64,000 nucleotides of DNA from Candidatus Hodarchaeota archaeon (GTDB lineage Archaea > Asgardarchaeota > Heimdallarchaeia > Hodarchaeales > Hodarchaeaceae): contig JAEOTM010000060.1 of NCBI GenBank assembly GCA_016839815.1, forward strand, positions 27,738-91,737, written 5' to 3'. This document shows, one piece after another, positions 19,269 through 29,869 of this stretch. Under the pieces are notes generated by a model. It had not been told where the DNA came from, did not search any database, and saw only the letters and a program-made list of their open reading frames with translations. Each line of letters opens with the position of its first letter. The first letter of the stretch is position 1. A program made the translations under genes and the position numbers.

Positions 19269-21146
19269 ATGGTGATAAATCACTTGAAAATACACAAAAG
19301 TAAGAAAAGTTGGATAGCAATTACCTCTGCTATCTTCATGCTTGGAATTGTTATCGTTCCAAGTACTGCAGCATCTAGCCAGTTAGCTACTTCTCCAATA
19401 CCTGTTGCACGTCCTGACGGGACCTTACAAGGATTATTACACAAGAATATACTTGGATTAATACGGGGAATGGAAAGTGCTAACTTTACACCTGATAATG
19501 TATATTATGGGGTGTACAATAGTGTTGGTGGTTATACATACACAAAACAAGGTTCTGTGGAGAGGAATATTACATTAGACCTTGCAGGAATAAAAAACTT
19601 CCTTAATCAGTCGGTAGGAAGAATAAAACTTGATGTCACGATCAATGAAGGAGATAAATTATTCATGGAAGCACTTCTTGAGCATTTAGAAAATCACTCT
19701 ACGATTCACATCAATAATAGAGTAACTTCAGATGCCATGGTAAGTAGTTACCATGATCGAAAGGCAGTTACAATATTTTATGATAAAGATCGCAGTGTTC
19801 TGGATAGTTTTGAGACCATTAAAGAAAATGGAACAGTTTCCTCTCAACCCTTTACAGGTGATGAAATATTAACTAATGTCTTTATGACACTTATCCAAGA
19901 TAAGGTCACTGGATTATATCAAGTTATGAACCAATGGCAATTCGAGGATAATACTTCTGGAGAGCTACTTCGTAGATTTATTGAACAGTTATCTTCTCGT
20001 GATTGGTTAAGTAAAGAACTTCAAGCTTTATTCAGATTCCCAAATATTAACATTATGAGTGCACTTTCAGCTCCATCTCAGACACTATCAGCTTCACCAA
20101 CAGCACCAAAAATTCTTGAACGAGGAACTTTTGAAATTTCTCAATTAAGAATTGATAAGCTTGATCTCGCGCGTGTTGGACCCAATCTCCTAGTGAAGGA
20201 ATATAATTATACCTACTTAGAACATCATCTGCTAGGAACCTTAGTATACAATGATACTAATGGAAATGGATACATGGATCTTGGTGTGAACACTCTAGGC
20301 ATCGGAGATAATAGTATTGCCTATCCTAGCATAGGAGATGAAGCTCTCTATAGATTTGATATGAAAGATATCGCAGAACGCACTTATAGTCGACCAACAA
20401 CCACCGAAGATGTGTTAGAGTTCGGATCGAAATTTAATGATGTTTCAGGATATCTTCAACCCTTAGAAAGAAATCAAGACATCTCACTATTTAATGTTTC
20501 AACAGAAGAACTCCACACGATTGATGAAGTTTCAACCCTCTTTCATTTTGATGTTGACAATGATTTAGGACGAGTAGACCTTAAATTTGACTACATCATT
20601 GGTGAATGGAGTAATTCGGCTGATTTAACAGGTTTGAGTCTCAATCAACTGATGGGGACAACAGTATTTGACGCTCAAAAACGAAGAACTATTCAGTGGC
20701 GAGATGAGAATAATGATGCTGTTGCTTCCGATATTGAAAATTCAACAAGAATTTCACAATTCAAGTTCTCAGATAACACCGCAGAATTTGCGGAAATTCG
20801 TTTAGACGATATTAAGTATTATTGGGATCAAACCGAATGGGTAAACGCAATTGGACAACTTATACCACTAAATCTGATTGACGTTGCTTATGGGTCTATA
20901 TCCAGTGAAGCGGATATGATTCGCAGTATGCGTGCAGATGTATCCCGGAAAACGTATATCTATTCAATTTCCTACCCCAAGTGGGGTGGTAAGGAAATAC
21001 TACATGATCCAGCTTATGCAGTTCTAGCAGGCACTGGAAGTGAAGATACGGATGAACCTGCTGGTTCAATACCAGGTTTTGAATTCCTTGCACTCTTTAT
21101 TGCAATACCAGTTTTAGCCACAATTTCTCGTCGTCGACGTTCTTAG
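19269..21146 (+). CDS. Surface protein with signal peptide and C-terminal GF-TM-Arg sorting-like signal
   Basis: N-term hydrophobic signal; C-term AGSIPGFEFLALFIAIPVLATISRRRRS resembling archaeal PGF-CTERM-type tails. Confidence 0.75.
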   Translation: MVINHLKIHKSKKSWIAITSAIFMLGIVIVPSTAASSQLATSPIPVARPDGTLQGLLHKNILGLIRGMESANFTPDNVYYGVYNSVGGYTYTKQGSVERNITLDLAGIKNFLNQSVGRIKLDVTINEGDKLFMEALLEHLENHSTIHINNRVTSDAMVSSYHDRKAVTIFYDKDRSVLDSFETIKENGTVSSQPFTGDEILTNVFMTLIQDKVTGLYQVMNQWQFEDNTSGELLRRFIEQLSSRDWLSKELQALFRFPNINIMSALSAPSQTLSASPTAPKILERGTFEISQLRIDKLDLARVGPNLLVKEYNYTYLEHHLLGTLVYNDTNGNGYMDLGVNTLGIGDNSIAYPSIGDEALYRFDMKDIAERTYSRPTTTEDVLEFGSKFNDVSGYLQPLERNQDISLFNVSTEELHTIDEVSTLFHFDVDNDLGRVDLKFDYIIGEWSNSADLTGLSLNQLMGTTVFDAQKRRTIQWRDENNDAVASDIENSTRISQFKFSDNTAEFAEIRLDDIKYYWDQTEWVNAIGQLIPLNLIDVAYGSISSEADMIRSMRADVSRKTYIYSISYPKWGGKEILHDPAYAVLAGTGSEDTDEPAGSIPGFEFLALFIAIPVLATISRRRRS

Positions 21147-21173
21147 ACCCTTAAGGGTCTCTCTCTTTTTTTT
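21145..21173 (+). terminator. Hairpin plus T-tract terminator
   Basis: Perfect 16-bp palindrome AGACCCTTAAGGGTCT (21145-21160) followed by CTCTCTTTTTTTTG; overlaps the stop codon of the surface protein gene. Confidence 0.75.
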
Positions 21174-21175
21174 GT

Positions 21176-22630
21176 TTATCCCTTTATGTTTCCGATAGGT
21201 ACTAACTGAGCGACTTTTCTAGATAGATCCGCGCCATGGATAGAGTCTACTACATCATTAATATTTTTATAAGCAAATCCTGCTTCTTCGGCAAGTCCAG
21301 CCATTGATGCAGCACGTACATAAATCCCCTTAGCTTCCATTTGACTACGGAGTACATTTCCCCTAATTTTCTTCTTTGCTTTAGATCGAGACATCGTACG
21401 ACCTGAACCATGGGCTGTTGAACCGAATGATTTTTTCATGGCGGTTTTTGTTCCAGCTAGCAGGTACGAACCTGTTTCCATACTACCTCCTAAAATAACA
21501 GGTTGGCCAACTGATTGATATATACTAGGAATATCTTTAGAATTTGGTCCAAAGGATCTTGTTGCACCTTTTCGATGAACAACTACTTCACGATTTTTTC
21601 CTTCAATCGAATAGACTTCCTGTTTAGCAATATTATGTGCAACATCATAAACAAGGTTCATTTCCATTTCTTCAGCTGATCTGCCAAATACTTTTTCGAA
21701 TCCTTTTCTTACATGTGACATGATGACCTGACGATTTGCGAATCCGAAATTAGCTGCTGCGGACATGGCTTTCAAGTAATTCTGACCCTCATCACTATTA
21801 ATGGGAGCAGCTGATAATTCCTTCTCATAAATGGGTATTTGCCATTTACTCTCCATTTTATTCAAAAATTCCCGAAGATAATCAGAAGCAATTTGATGAC
21901 CAAAACCTCGTGATCCACAATGGACCATAACCACAGCTTGGTCCTTATCAGTGACCCCCATGATTTTCGCAGTTTCAGAATCAAAGATTTGATTTACTGT
22001 TTGAACCTCACAGTAATGGTTTCCTGAACCAAGAGTACCAAGCTGGTTAATCCCTCTCGATTTAGCTTTATCACCTATAACACTAAAATCAGCAGCTGAA
22101 AGACAACCGTTATTTTCCTGCCTTTCAATATCTTCCTCCCAACCGTAACCATTTTCAATACACCATTTACTTCCGTTTTCTGCCACATCACGGAATTGTT
22201 GCATAGAAAGCGGAACTGATCCCTTTTTCCCCACTCCAGCAGGAATTAAATCATACAGTGTATTGATAAGCTCACGAATTTTTGGTTTAACTTCAGCAAC
22301 AGTCAGATTTGTAGTAATAAGACGCATACCACAGTTGATATCAAAACCAATTCCACCGGGACTAATGACCCCTTCATTGACATCAAAGGCCGCCACACCT
22401 CCAATTGGAAATCCATATCCCCAATGGGCATCAGGCATTGTCATGGCGTGCCCCACTAGCCCAGGTAGTTTACTAACATTAATTATCTGTTGAAAAACCC
22501 CTCTATCTAACATTTTATATATGGAGGGATTTCCATAAATTCTCACCGGAGCTTTCATCCCAAAATCTGATCTTTTAGGAATTTCATGAGTATAATCATC
22601 AATTTTTACTGCATGATCTTTTACTGACAT
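21176..22630 (-). CDS. rtcB: RNA-splicing ligase RtcB
   Basis: MPDAHWGYGFPIGGVAAFD, ISPGGIGFDINCGMRL, GTLGSGNHYCEVQ, HCGSRGFGHQ, GSTAHGSGRTMSR. Confidence 0.97.
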   Translation of the reverse strand: MSVKDHAVKIDDYTHEIPKRSDFGMKAPVRIYGNPSIYKMLDRGVFQQIINVSKLPGLVGHAMTMPDAHWGYGFPIGGVAAFDVNEGVISPGGIGFDINCGMRLITTNLTVAEVKPKIRELINTLYDLIPAGVGKKGSVPLSMQQFRDVAENGSKWCIENGYGWEEDIERQENNGCLSAADFSVIGDKAKSRGINQLGTLGSGNHYCEVQTVNQIFDSETAKIMGVTDKDQAVVMVHCGSRGFGHQIASDYLREFLNKMESKWQIPIYEKELSAAPINSDEGQNYLKAMSAAANFGFANRQVIMSHVRKGFEKVFGRSAEEMEMNLVYDVAHNIAKQEVYSIEGKNREVVVHRKGATRSFGPNSKDIPSIYQSVGQPVILGGSMETGSYLLAGTKTAMKKSFGSTAHGSGRTMSRSKAKKKIRGNVLRSQMEAKGIYVRAASMAGLAEEAGFAYKNINDVVDSIHGADLSRKVAQLVPIGNIKG

Positions 22631-22660
22631 TTTTGCACCCTTACTACATCAATAATATTA

Positions 22661-23107
22661 TTATAAATCAAATGTAACTCGAGCTTCCCAACCATTATTA
22701 TTCTGTCTTACAAAGAACTGATAATATGTTACCGCCTTTACATCTGTGATCGTACTCACTTCTTCATTGATTTCTTGGCCAGTTAACGTCGCGGAAAGAG
22801 TATATAGAGAAGTAATTGGATTTTGATCTATAGATAATTTACAATCACTGAATATAAGCAGCTCTGCATCCTTCAAATAAATTAATTCTTCAAGAAATTC
22901 AAATAATAACTGTTCTAGGTTTTGATGTTCGAGTGTGATTTCCTTTTCAAGGATTTCCTTTATGGTGTTTACTTCTACACTGGTTTCCATTAGCGCAAGG
23001 AATCCAGCATGGAATAACTCTTCCAAGGAGTTACCGAATAGATCAAAACATGCATCAGCAATTGCGATGTCTTCTAGTAACCGATATGAAACGATTAACA
23101 CCACCAT
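22661..23107 (-). CDS. Archease
   Basis: DIAIADACFDLFGNSLEELFHAGFLALMETSV, LLFEFLEELIYLKDAE, TDVKAVTYYQFFV; next to rtcB. Confidence 0.9.
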   Translation of the reverse strand: MVVLIVSYRLLEDIAIADACFDLFGNSLEELFHAGFLALMETSVEVNTIKEILEKEITLEHQNLEQLLFEFLEELIYLKDAELLIFSDCKLSIDQNPITSLYTLSATLTGQEINEEVSTITDVKAVTYYQFFVRQNNNGWEARVTFDL

Positions 23108-23343
23108 TAAGGTAAGAATCCCTGTTTTTCCTCTTCTTGAAAAGGCTTTATTTGCTAAGTCTAGAATGTTCTTCCTTAAATTACCTCCTAAGATGAATTC
23201 GGTTTATTGTAGAATCTAGTCTAGTAATCTTTTATTAAATAGGAGAGGAAGTACTCTTAGCAAAGAAATTATTTACCTAAAACTACTAGATTATTTTACC
23301 TCAACAAAAGTGTCGAGAACACAATCAGGTGTAAAACCTAGTA

Positions 23344-24006
23344 TCACACTTTTGTTGGAATTTCTACAGATACATCAGCTTCTTCTTTAAATTTTTTAGC
23401 CATGGATTTGTCTCCGACAATAGCTCCAAAATGCATAGGAACTACTAATTTTGGTTGTAGAACCTTTGTTGCCTCCAAAGCTTCAGAGACTGTCATGACA
23501 TAAGTACCACTTACTGGAAGAAGTGCGACATCAGGTTTTATACTGCTCATTTCAGGGATATTATCAGTGTCACCTGCATGGTAGATCTTCTGTCCATCTA
23601 AATGAATGACTACGCCTATCTTTTCATCTTCTTTAGGATGAAAAGGAACTCCTTCAGACCGAAATTTATTTAAATTGTATGCTGGAACGATATTTAGTTC
23701 AATTCCCTTAACTGTAATATTATCTCCAGGTTTAACATAATGTACGGTTTTACAATCCAGCTTGGATAATTCCCCTTCGGCCATTGAAATACCTATTACC
23801 TCTGTATCTGAAGAAATAAACTTATTTATATCTTCGATGCTACAATGATCTCCATGTTCATGTGTGCTTATGACAATATCAACAGGATCATAAGAAGATC
23901 CTTCAACTTGAAAAGGATCAATAACCACTGTTTGTTTTGCTGAATTTGTTAGGAGAAACCCCGCATGTCCTAACCATTGTATCTTTACACTCTCAAAGTT
24001 TATCAA
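23344..24006 (-). CDS. Metallo-beta-lactamase-fold hydrolase (UPF0173-like)
   Basis: IQWLGHAGFLLT, DIVISTHEHGDHCS, IYHAGDTDNIPEM, VVPMHFGAI. Confidence 0.93.
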   Translation of the reverse strand: MINFESVKIQWLGHAGFLLTNSAKQTVVIDPFQVEGSSYDPVDIVISTHEHGDHCSIEDINKFISSDTEVIGISMAEGELSKLDCKTVHYVKPGDNITVKGIELNIVPAYNLNKFRSEGVPFHPKEDEKIGVVIHLDGQKIYHAGDTDNIPEMSSIKPDVALLPVSGTYVMTVSEALEATKVLQPKLVVPMHFGAIVGDKSMAKKFKEEADVSVEIPTKV

Positions 24007-24098
24007 GATTGACCACCATCATTCATCCTGCAAGAGTATTTAATAATCTTGTGAGAAGAGTCTAATGAAGAATTGGTTTTCATCTCATGTGAGAGTCT

Positions 24099-24929
24099 TT
24101 GGGAAGGTCTATGAAAACTAAAAAGTATCTACAGACGGTTAAGGCATTTTTAACACGAAATCATAGTTCTGAAGTTGTCTCCATCGTTCTCTTTGGGTCA
24201 TTAGCAGAGAAAAAACGAAATGTTGATCACTCAACTGATGTTGACTTACTCATTATTCTCAAAGATAGTTGCTTAAAACCCAAGCTCAAACAGATACAAC
24301 AAGAATTACTCACACTAGAATCTCATTTTTTCCCTGTAGAGAACAGTTTCTTTGACCTTTTCAAAAAAGGACTACAAAAAGCGACAGGAATGTTCATCAA
24401 TTTATTCATTTGTAGTCAATCTGATTTTAAAGATGAAAAGTTTACTAATGTATTTGGAGTCAATCCTTTAATGGCGTTTTTATTCGCTCCAAAGACTTCT
24501 GTATGGAAATCACTGAAACAAAGACATAAGATCATATGGGGAGAGAATCTTTTTTGTGAAAATACGGAAGAATCAACGGTATCTCCTTCTGATATCTTAA
24601 GATCAATGACAATGAATCTTCTTTTGAGTTTGGGAGCAATTTGTCTGAGTCTTTTTACTACCTCTATGACAAAATATTCAATGGAGGCTGTAAAATGGAG
24701 CCTTTTTACCTGGAAAAATACTACAAATTATCAGCATACATCTTTACTTTCCATTAGTAACAGATATGCACATAGTGCCACGTATCATGAGAAGAGGGTT
24801 CTTTCAGCATTTCTTACTTTTCGTAATACCCGAGAACCTAGTTCCTATCTGTTGCTATTTGCCCCTTTATTCATATTCAGGCTACACTACAGATTAATGA
24901 GGGGAGTTAGCACTGAAAGGAGAATCTAA
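24099..24929 (+). CDS. Nucleotidyltransferase-domain protein with hydrophobic/helical C-terminal region
   Basis: SIVLFGSLAEKKRNVDHSTDVDLLIIL (GS..DxD motif of pol-beta-type minimal NTases). Confidence 0.75.
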   Translation: MGRSMKTKKYLQTVKAFLTRNHSSEVVSIVLFGSLAEKKRNVDHSTDVDLLIILKDSCLKPKLKQIQQELLTLESHFFPVENSFFDLFKKGLQKATGMFINLFICSQSDFKDEKFTNVFGVNPLMAFLFAPKTSVWKSLKQRHKIIWGENLFCENTEESTVSPSDILRSMTMNLLLSLGAICLSLFTTSMTKYSMEAVKWSLFTWKNTTNYQHTSLLSISNRYAHSATYHEKRVLSAFLTFRNTREPSSYLLLFAPLFIFRLHYRLMRGVSTERRI

Positions 24930-26251
24930 GGACTGTAAATATCTGGGGTTCTTGGAAACATACTAGCTTCTCTTATATGAGATAAATTGGCGATCCATCT
25001 GACCAGTCGTTCAAATCCTAAACCAAAACCAGCGTGAGGTGGCATTCCAAATCGAAACATTCGGAGATACCATTCAAAGTTAGAAACTTCAAAGCCTTGA
25101 TTAATAATTCGCTCCTCTAAAACCTTATAATCAGCTACTCTCTGTCCACCGCTAGATAATTCACCAAATCCTTCTGGAGCCATTAAATCCAAAGAACGTG
25201 TTACCTCAGGATTTGTAGGATTTGAGGCATAATACATTCCTCTAAGATGAACGGGAAATTCAGTAATGAAGAAAGGTTCTTTGAATGATTTTGAAAGAGC
25301 AGACTCACCTGTTGCCCCGAAATCTTCTTCCTGAGCTTCTTCTACTCCTAGATCAAGAATCATTTGTTTAGCTCCTTTGAATGGTATCTTTTTAAAAGGA
25401 GTTTTTGGAATAGAAATGGTTCTATCTAACTGTGCAAGTTGGTCTTCACCGTCACGAGCAACAGTGGTAAAAATAAAAGCAATCAAATCTTCTTGGACTT
25501 GCATTATCTCCTTATCTGTGGCAAATGCAATCTCGTTTTCAATTTGCCAGAATTCTGTCATATGTTTGGTTGTATGAGATTTTTCAGCACGCCAAGAGGG
25601 AAGAAGTCCAAACACCTTTTCATGGCAAGAAAGTGCAGCTTGTTTGTAGAATTGGCAAGATTGAGCCAAGACGGCTGGTTTTCCAAAATAATCCAATGAA
25701 AATTGCTCTGCTCCTCCCTCAGTCGAAGCTGTAAGAATAAAGGGGGTGAAAATTTCTGTAAATCCATTTTGTTTGAAAAATTTTCTTGTTGCTTGTGCAA
25801 CAATGCTCTTCAAGTTCATTACAGCTGCTACATCAGGATCACGAATGGATAATTCTCTATATGCAAAAACTGTATCAATTTCCATTTTGGTTTTCATTTT
25901 GGTTAAATCTATGGGGACTTTTGGTTCTGCTACTACATGAATTATTACTGAATCTGGGGTTAATTCAGCTCCTAACTTCGATCTCGAATCTGCTTTTACT
26001 TTTCCATGAATTGATACAACAGATTCAAGAGTTAGTTTTTTACATGTTTCCCAGACTACTTCAGAAACATTTTTTTGGTGGAGCGTTACTTGACAAATAC
26101 CTGACGGATCACGAATAGTAAGAAACATTAATCGTCCTTTATCACGAATCTGTTGGATCCAACCACCAATTAAAACTTCTTTACCATCATTTTGGCTATT
26201 CACATCTTGAGAACTGTGTGTTCGCCATTCAGGATTCACAGCATACAACAT
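24926..26251 (-). CDS. asnS: Class IIb aminoacyl-tRNA synthetase, asparaginyl-tRNA synthetase-like
   Basis: OB-fold VLIGGWIQQIRDKGRLMFLTIRD; PHAGFGLGFERLVRWI; C-term FPRTP typical of AsnRS rather than AspRS. Confidence 0.85.
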   Translation of the reverse strand: MLYAVNPEWRTHSSQDVNSQNDGKEVLIGGWIQQIRDKGRLMFLTIRDPSGICQVTLHQKNVSEVVWETCKKLTLESVVSIHGKVKADSRSKLGAELTPDSVIIHVVAEPKVPIDLTKMKTKMEIDTVFAYRELSIRDPDVAAVMNLKSIVAQATRKFFKQNGFTEIFTPFILTASTEGGAEQFSLDYFGKPAVLAQSCQFYKQAALSCHEKVFGLLPSWRAEKSHTTKHMTEFWQIENEIAFATDKEIMQVQEDLIAFIFTTVARDGEDQLAQLDRTISIPKTPFKKIPFKGAKQMILDLGVEEAQEEDFGATGESALSKSFKEPFFITEFPVHLRGMYYASNPTNPEVTRSLDLMAPEGFGELSSGGQRVADYKVLEERIINQGFEVSNFEWYLRMFRFGMPPHAGFGLGFERLVRWIANLSHIREASMFPRTPDIYSP

Positions 26252-26363
26252 AAGACTTCTCCTTAGTAGATAACCTAGAAATGATAGGGATATAAGAATA
26301 ATTTTTCGGAGAATGAGAAATTTTCAGAAAAATATTTTTTAAACCAATGAATGATGTGAGATT

Positions 26364-27350
26364 ATGCAATTATTTTTACATAGTAAACCGAGTTCTAACG
26401 AAATAAATCCTAACCAAGAACTAGTTATTATCGGTAGCGGTCCAGCAGGATTAACTGCTGCAATCTATGCAGCTCGTGCTCAACTAAATCCTCTTGTAAT
26501 CGCTGGAATAGAAGCTGGTGGTCAACTGATGACAACTACCGAAGTAGAAAATTTTCCAGGATTTCCTGATATTGTTCAGGGGCCTGAGTTGATTACCAGA
26601 ATGCGAGAGCAAGCTACACACTTAGGTGCAATATTTCTTGAAGATAACGTGATAGACATCAATTTTACACAGAATCCATTTCTTATTCTGACGGGTCAGC
26701 ATCAGATTGAAGCCAAAGCAGTAATAATTGCTACAGGAGCTGAACCTAAACGTTTAGGCTTATCTAATGAACAAGAACTGAGTGGAAGAGGTGTTTCATA
26801 TTGTGCAACCTGTGATGCTCCCTTTTTCAAAGATGTAGATGCTGCAGTGATTGGTGCAGGAGATGTTGCCCTTGAAGAAGCGCTATTTTTAGCAAAGTAC
26901 GCAAGGTCTGTGAAGATTATCTATCGGGGACCGAAAGAAAAAATGAGAGCAACTAAAGCCCTGTTGAAAAAAGGGTTTGAGAATGAGAAAATTGAATTTA
27001 TCGATAATACTGAAGTTGAAAGTATCTTGGGAAGAGAACGATTAAATGGAATAACCATCAAAAATACAGCTACTGGTCAAACCGATGTACTACACTTAGG
27101 AGGATTATTGGTGGCGATAGGATATCTGCCCCAAACTCAATTGTTCAAAGGAAAAGTCGCGTTAAATGAGGATGGATATATTATTCATAGTAAATATTCA
27201 ATGACGAGTATCCCTGGAGTTTTTGCAGCTGGAGATGTGGTTGATTTTAGGTATCGTCAAGCGATTACTGCCGCAGCTGAGGGGTGTAAAGCTGCATTAG
27301 ATGCAGAAAAATGGTTACAGGATCCAAAACTTTTAATTCCAAGTTTTTAA
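26364..27350 (+). CDS. trxB: Thioredoxin reductase
   Basis: IIGSGPAGLTAAIYAARA, redox motif SYCATCDAPFF (CATC), GAGDVALEEALFL, GVFAAGDV. Confidence 0.95.
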   Translation: MQLFLHSKPSSNEINPNQELVIIGSGPAGLTAAIYAARAQLNPLVIAGIEAGGQLMTTTEVENFPGFPDIVQGPELITRMREQATHLGAIFLEDNVIDINFTQNPFLILTGQHQIEAKAVIIATGAEPKRLGLSNEQELSGRGVSYCATCDAPFFKDVDAAVIGAGDVALEEALFLAKYARSVKIIYRGPKEKMRATKALLKKGFENEKIEFIDNTEVESILGRERLNGITIKNTATGQTDVLHLGGLLVAIGYLPQTQLFKGKVALNEDGYIIHSKYSMTSIPGVFAAGDVVDFRYRQAITAAAEGCKAALDAEKWLQDPKLLIPSF

Positions 27351-27382
27351 GATTTTAAATAAGAAGAAGAAGGGGAGGAAAA

Positions 27383-29650
27383 TCATCCTCCACCGAAGAT
27401 GAGATCTAAGCCTACATCATCCATCTGCTCAAAGTAGGTTTGAATGGCGTCAAGATAGGATGGATCACTCGCAAATTTACCAAGAATCTTGAATCCTGCA
27501 ATAGTATCTAAGATACTCTGTGCTAATCCAGCGATAGAGACAGCTTCCGTTGCATTAGGTTCAAAGGTGTCTGGTGGTCCAGGGAACCAGAGGGTATCTT
27601 GCCAAGTGGTCTTCACTGTATTATCAATTAACGTTGCCGGCTCGATTTCATCATATGCTGAAGATGCGTTATATTTACTATATCCCATTAAGATTTCTGA
27701 CTGGTTGAAATCAGGATCGGCTAAAATCAAATCGAAGAATGTAGGTGCATCACCACCAGCACCTGCTATTGCAGCTGTATAAGATTGGTTAAAGAGTGAA
27801 AAACCTTCAGTAAATAATTGAATGGATGTAACAGTTCCTGCAAGGGCTCCCATCAAGTATTCAATTTCAGTAACATTATCATTGAAATTATTCAGCATTT
27901 GACTGAAATCTTCTAACATCGGTTTAAGAGAAGCATCAATGATGGCACCATAGTTATCGGCTACCAGACGATCACTCTCTTCAGTTGCCTCTCCGATATT
28001 ATACTTCGCATCAGTAAAGATAAGATCTGCTGTTGCAACCTCTTCTGCAAAATTATTCCAATCTGTTGTTAAAACTGCTGGATCAGAAAAGTCTAAATTT
28101 TCTAGTGTAACCAAAATATTTTCCATTGCAGTATAACACTGTGTTCCATTAGCTGCTGCTAAGGCAAACCATGAAAGAAGGTTTGTCATGCCTTTAAGGA
28201 TTTTCACTGTTCCATAGAACGGTAATTGGGATTCGTTATTGAAATCTCCAAGACTTATATGTTGGAAGGTGTCATTTGCTTCTTGAAGTTCTCCTGCTGC
28301 GTCATCAAGCCAAGCATTTGCACCAGGAAAATCGCTTTCTCCTAGTTCTTCAATAGCGAGAGTTGTTTTATAGGTAGCATTTAGGAAATCAATTCCTCCA
28401 TCAGCAATCTCCAATATGATACCATAACCAGCTTCCACTTCTTCGATAATATCTACTACAATGTTCAGATCTGTGTTTTCACCGACGATAACGTCATTAA
28501 GGATAGTTGTGATATTTCCAATAGCGTTAAGAACTCCACTTTGAGCATCAGTAAAATTCTCAACAGCATAACCAAGTTTATCTAAACCTAATACAAAATC
28601 CGGATCGTACGTTGCTTGAAGGTGAGTATTACTACTTCCAAAACCACCACCTAGATCAGTGTCTTCTAAGACTGAAAACGTTTCGTGAAAGCCACCAACA
28701 AGGTTCTGGTATCCTGCAAAGAGCGCAGGGAGTTCACCTGAAATAAGAGCAAGAACTTCTGCAATATCCAAAATTCCTGTTGCTTGCTGCATGTTAAAGC
28801 CTTCAAAAGAAGTATTTTCTGGGAAAAAAACATCAATCAGTATATTCACAAGGAAATTATTTTGAAATTGCTTGAAAGCAATAGAAGATTCTTTAAACCA
28901 CTTTTCAGCTCTTTCTGCTGCTTCACTAAGGTCTTTAACAACAGCAGGATCATTAAAGTCGATATTCGTTTCATTTTGAGCGCCTCCTCCTATTGTATAG
29001 CCAAAGGCTTGCATGAATTCAGAGGCACCTGCACCAATTGATACGCCACCATAAGCTAGATTTGCGAGTCCATGGTATGTAAACGGGATAAGTATCAATA
29101 GAACAATAACGAAAAATGCTGCAATTGGTTTCATGATGACTGAAAAGATCGAAAGTTCTCCTTTCTTCGTCCATATCCCAGTAGCAACTGCAGAAATAAA
29201 GAATCCAAGAAAGAGAGCAATTAATTCCACAATAATTAGATCTAGAATCATTGCTGCAGCGGCTATTTCTTCTCCAAAGTCTGCTAATTGAGGTATTAGT
29301 CCAGTTTCGATAATTGCATTCACAGGACCAGAAAGTCCTGAAAATATTCCAAACGGATTAGCAATCAGACCTGCAGTAGACAAATCAAGGATATAAAGAA
29401 GAATCCATGCTATAGGAGCAGAGATTATACTAAGTAAGCCAATTAATTTTGATCTTGCAAGGATACCAGTAAGACAAAAAGCAATAGCAACTAATAGCAG
29501 CTCAACTTGCATGAGTAAAGGAGATGTCCGTGATCCCAATAATCCAAAGACAATAGCAATAATTACTGGGCCCAAGATTCCACCCAAAAAGGCTTGCCAG
29601 AATGGAAGCGCTTTTACGGTTCGTAAATCGTCAGATTCTGGTTCGAACAT
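27383..29650 (-). CDS. Large membrane protein, N-terminal TM cluster and long ectodomain, 755 aa
   Basis: About 4-5 N-terminal TM segments, then about 500 aa helical, Asn/Asp/Phe-rich region. Confidence 0.65.
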   Translation of the reverse strand: MFEPESDDLRTVKALPFWQAFLGGILGPVIIAIVFGLLGSRTSPLLMQVELLLVAIAFCLTGILARSKLIGLLSIISAPIAWILLYILDLSTAGLIANPFGIFSGLSGPVNAIIETGLIPQLADFGEEIAAAAMILDLIIVELIALFLGFFISAVATGIWTKKGELSIFSVIMKPIAAFFVIVLLILIPFTYHGLANLAYGGVSIGAGASEFMQAFGYTIGGGAQNETNIDFNDPAVVKDLSEAAERAEKWFKESSIAFKQFQNNFLVNILIDVFFPENTSFEGFNMQQATGILDIAEVLALISGELPALFAGYQNLVGGFHETFSVLEDTDLGGGFGSSNTHLQATYDPDFVLGLDKLGYAVENFTDAQSGVLNAIGNITTILNDVIVGENTDLNIVVDIIEEVEAGYGIILEIADGGIDFLNATYKTTLAIEELGESDFPGANAWLDDAAGELQEANDTFQHISLGDFNNESQLPFYGTVKILKGMTNLLSWFALAAANGTQCYTAMENILVTLENLDFSDPAVLTTDWNNFAEEVATADLIFTDAKYNIGEATEESDRLVADNYGAIIDASLKPMLEDFSQMLNNFNDNVTEIEYLMGALAGTVTSIQLFTEGFSLFNQSYTAAIAGAGGDAPTFFDLILADPDFNQSEILMGYSKYNASSAYDEIEPATLIDNTVKTTWQDTLWFPGPPDTFEPNATEAVSIAGLAQSILDTIAGFKILGKFASDPSYLDAIQTYFEQMDDVGLDLIFGGG

Positions 29651-29869
29651 TTTTATTCACATAACTAAATTATATTATAGTATGAAGAATTTGAGGAGGA
29701 CCTTCCTTATTAAAAGTAACTATTCAGTTATAGAGAAATGAGTAGTGATATCAGTTACACCAGTCTAATAGAAAAATCTATCAATGTTCTGGCAAGCTAC
29801 CAATTTATGGAGTGGATAGTGAGTAAAAGGAAAAAATAGATGCGATATTTTCACATACGACACTTTTTT

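Noticed and set aside
21176-22630. Possible intein in RtcB (and in RFC small subunit)
   Set aside because: Lengths and motif spacing are normal for intein-free proteins
21176-23107. RtcB-archease pair as a novel system
   Set aside because: Established functional partnership in tRNA splicing/RNA repair; not novel
25439-26118. Several overlapping plus-strand ORFs
   Set aside because: All antisense within asnS and mutually overlapping; no family similarity
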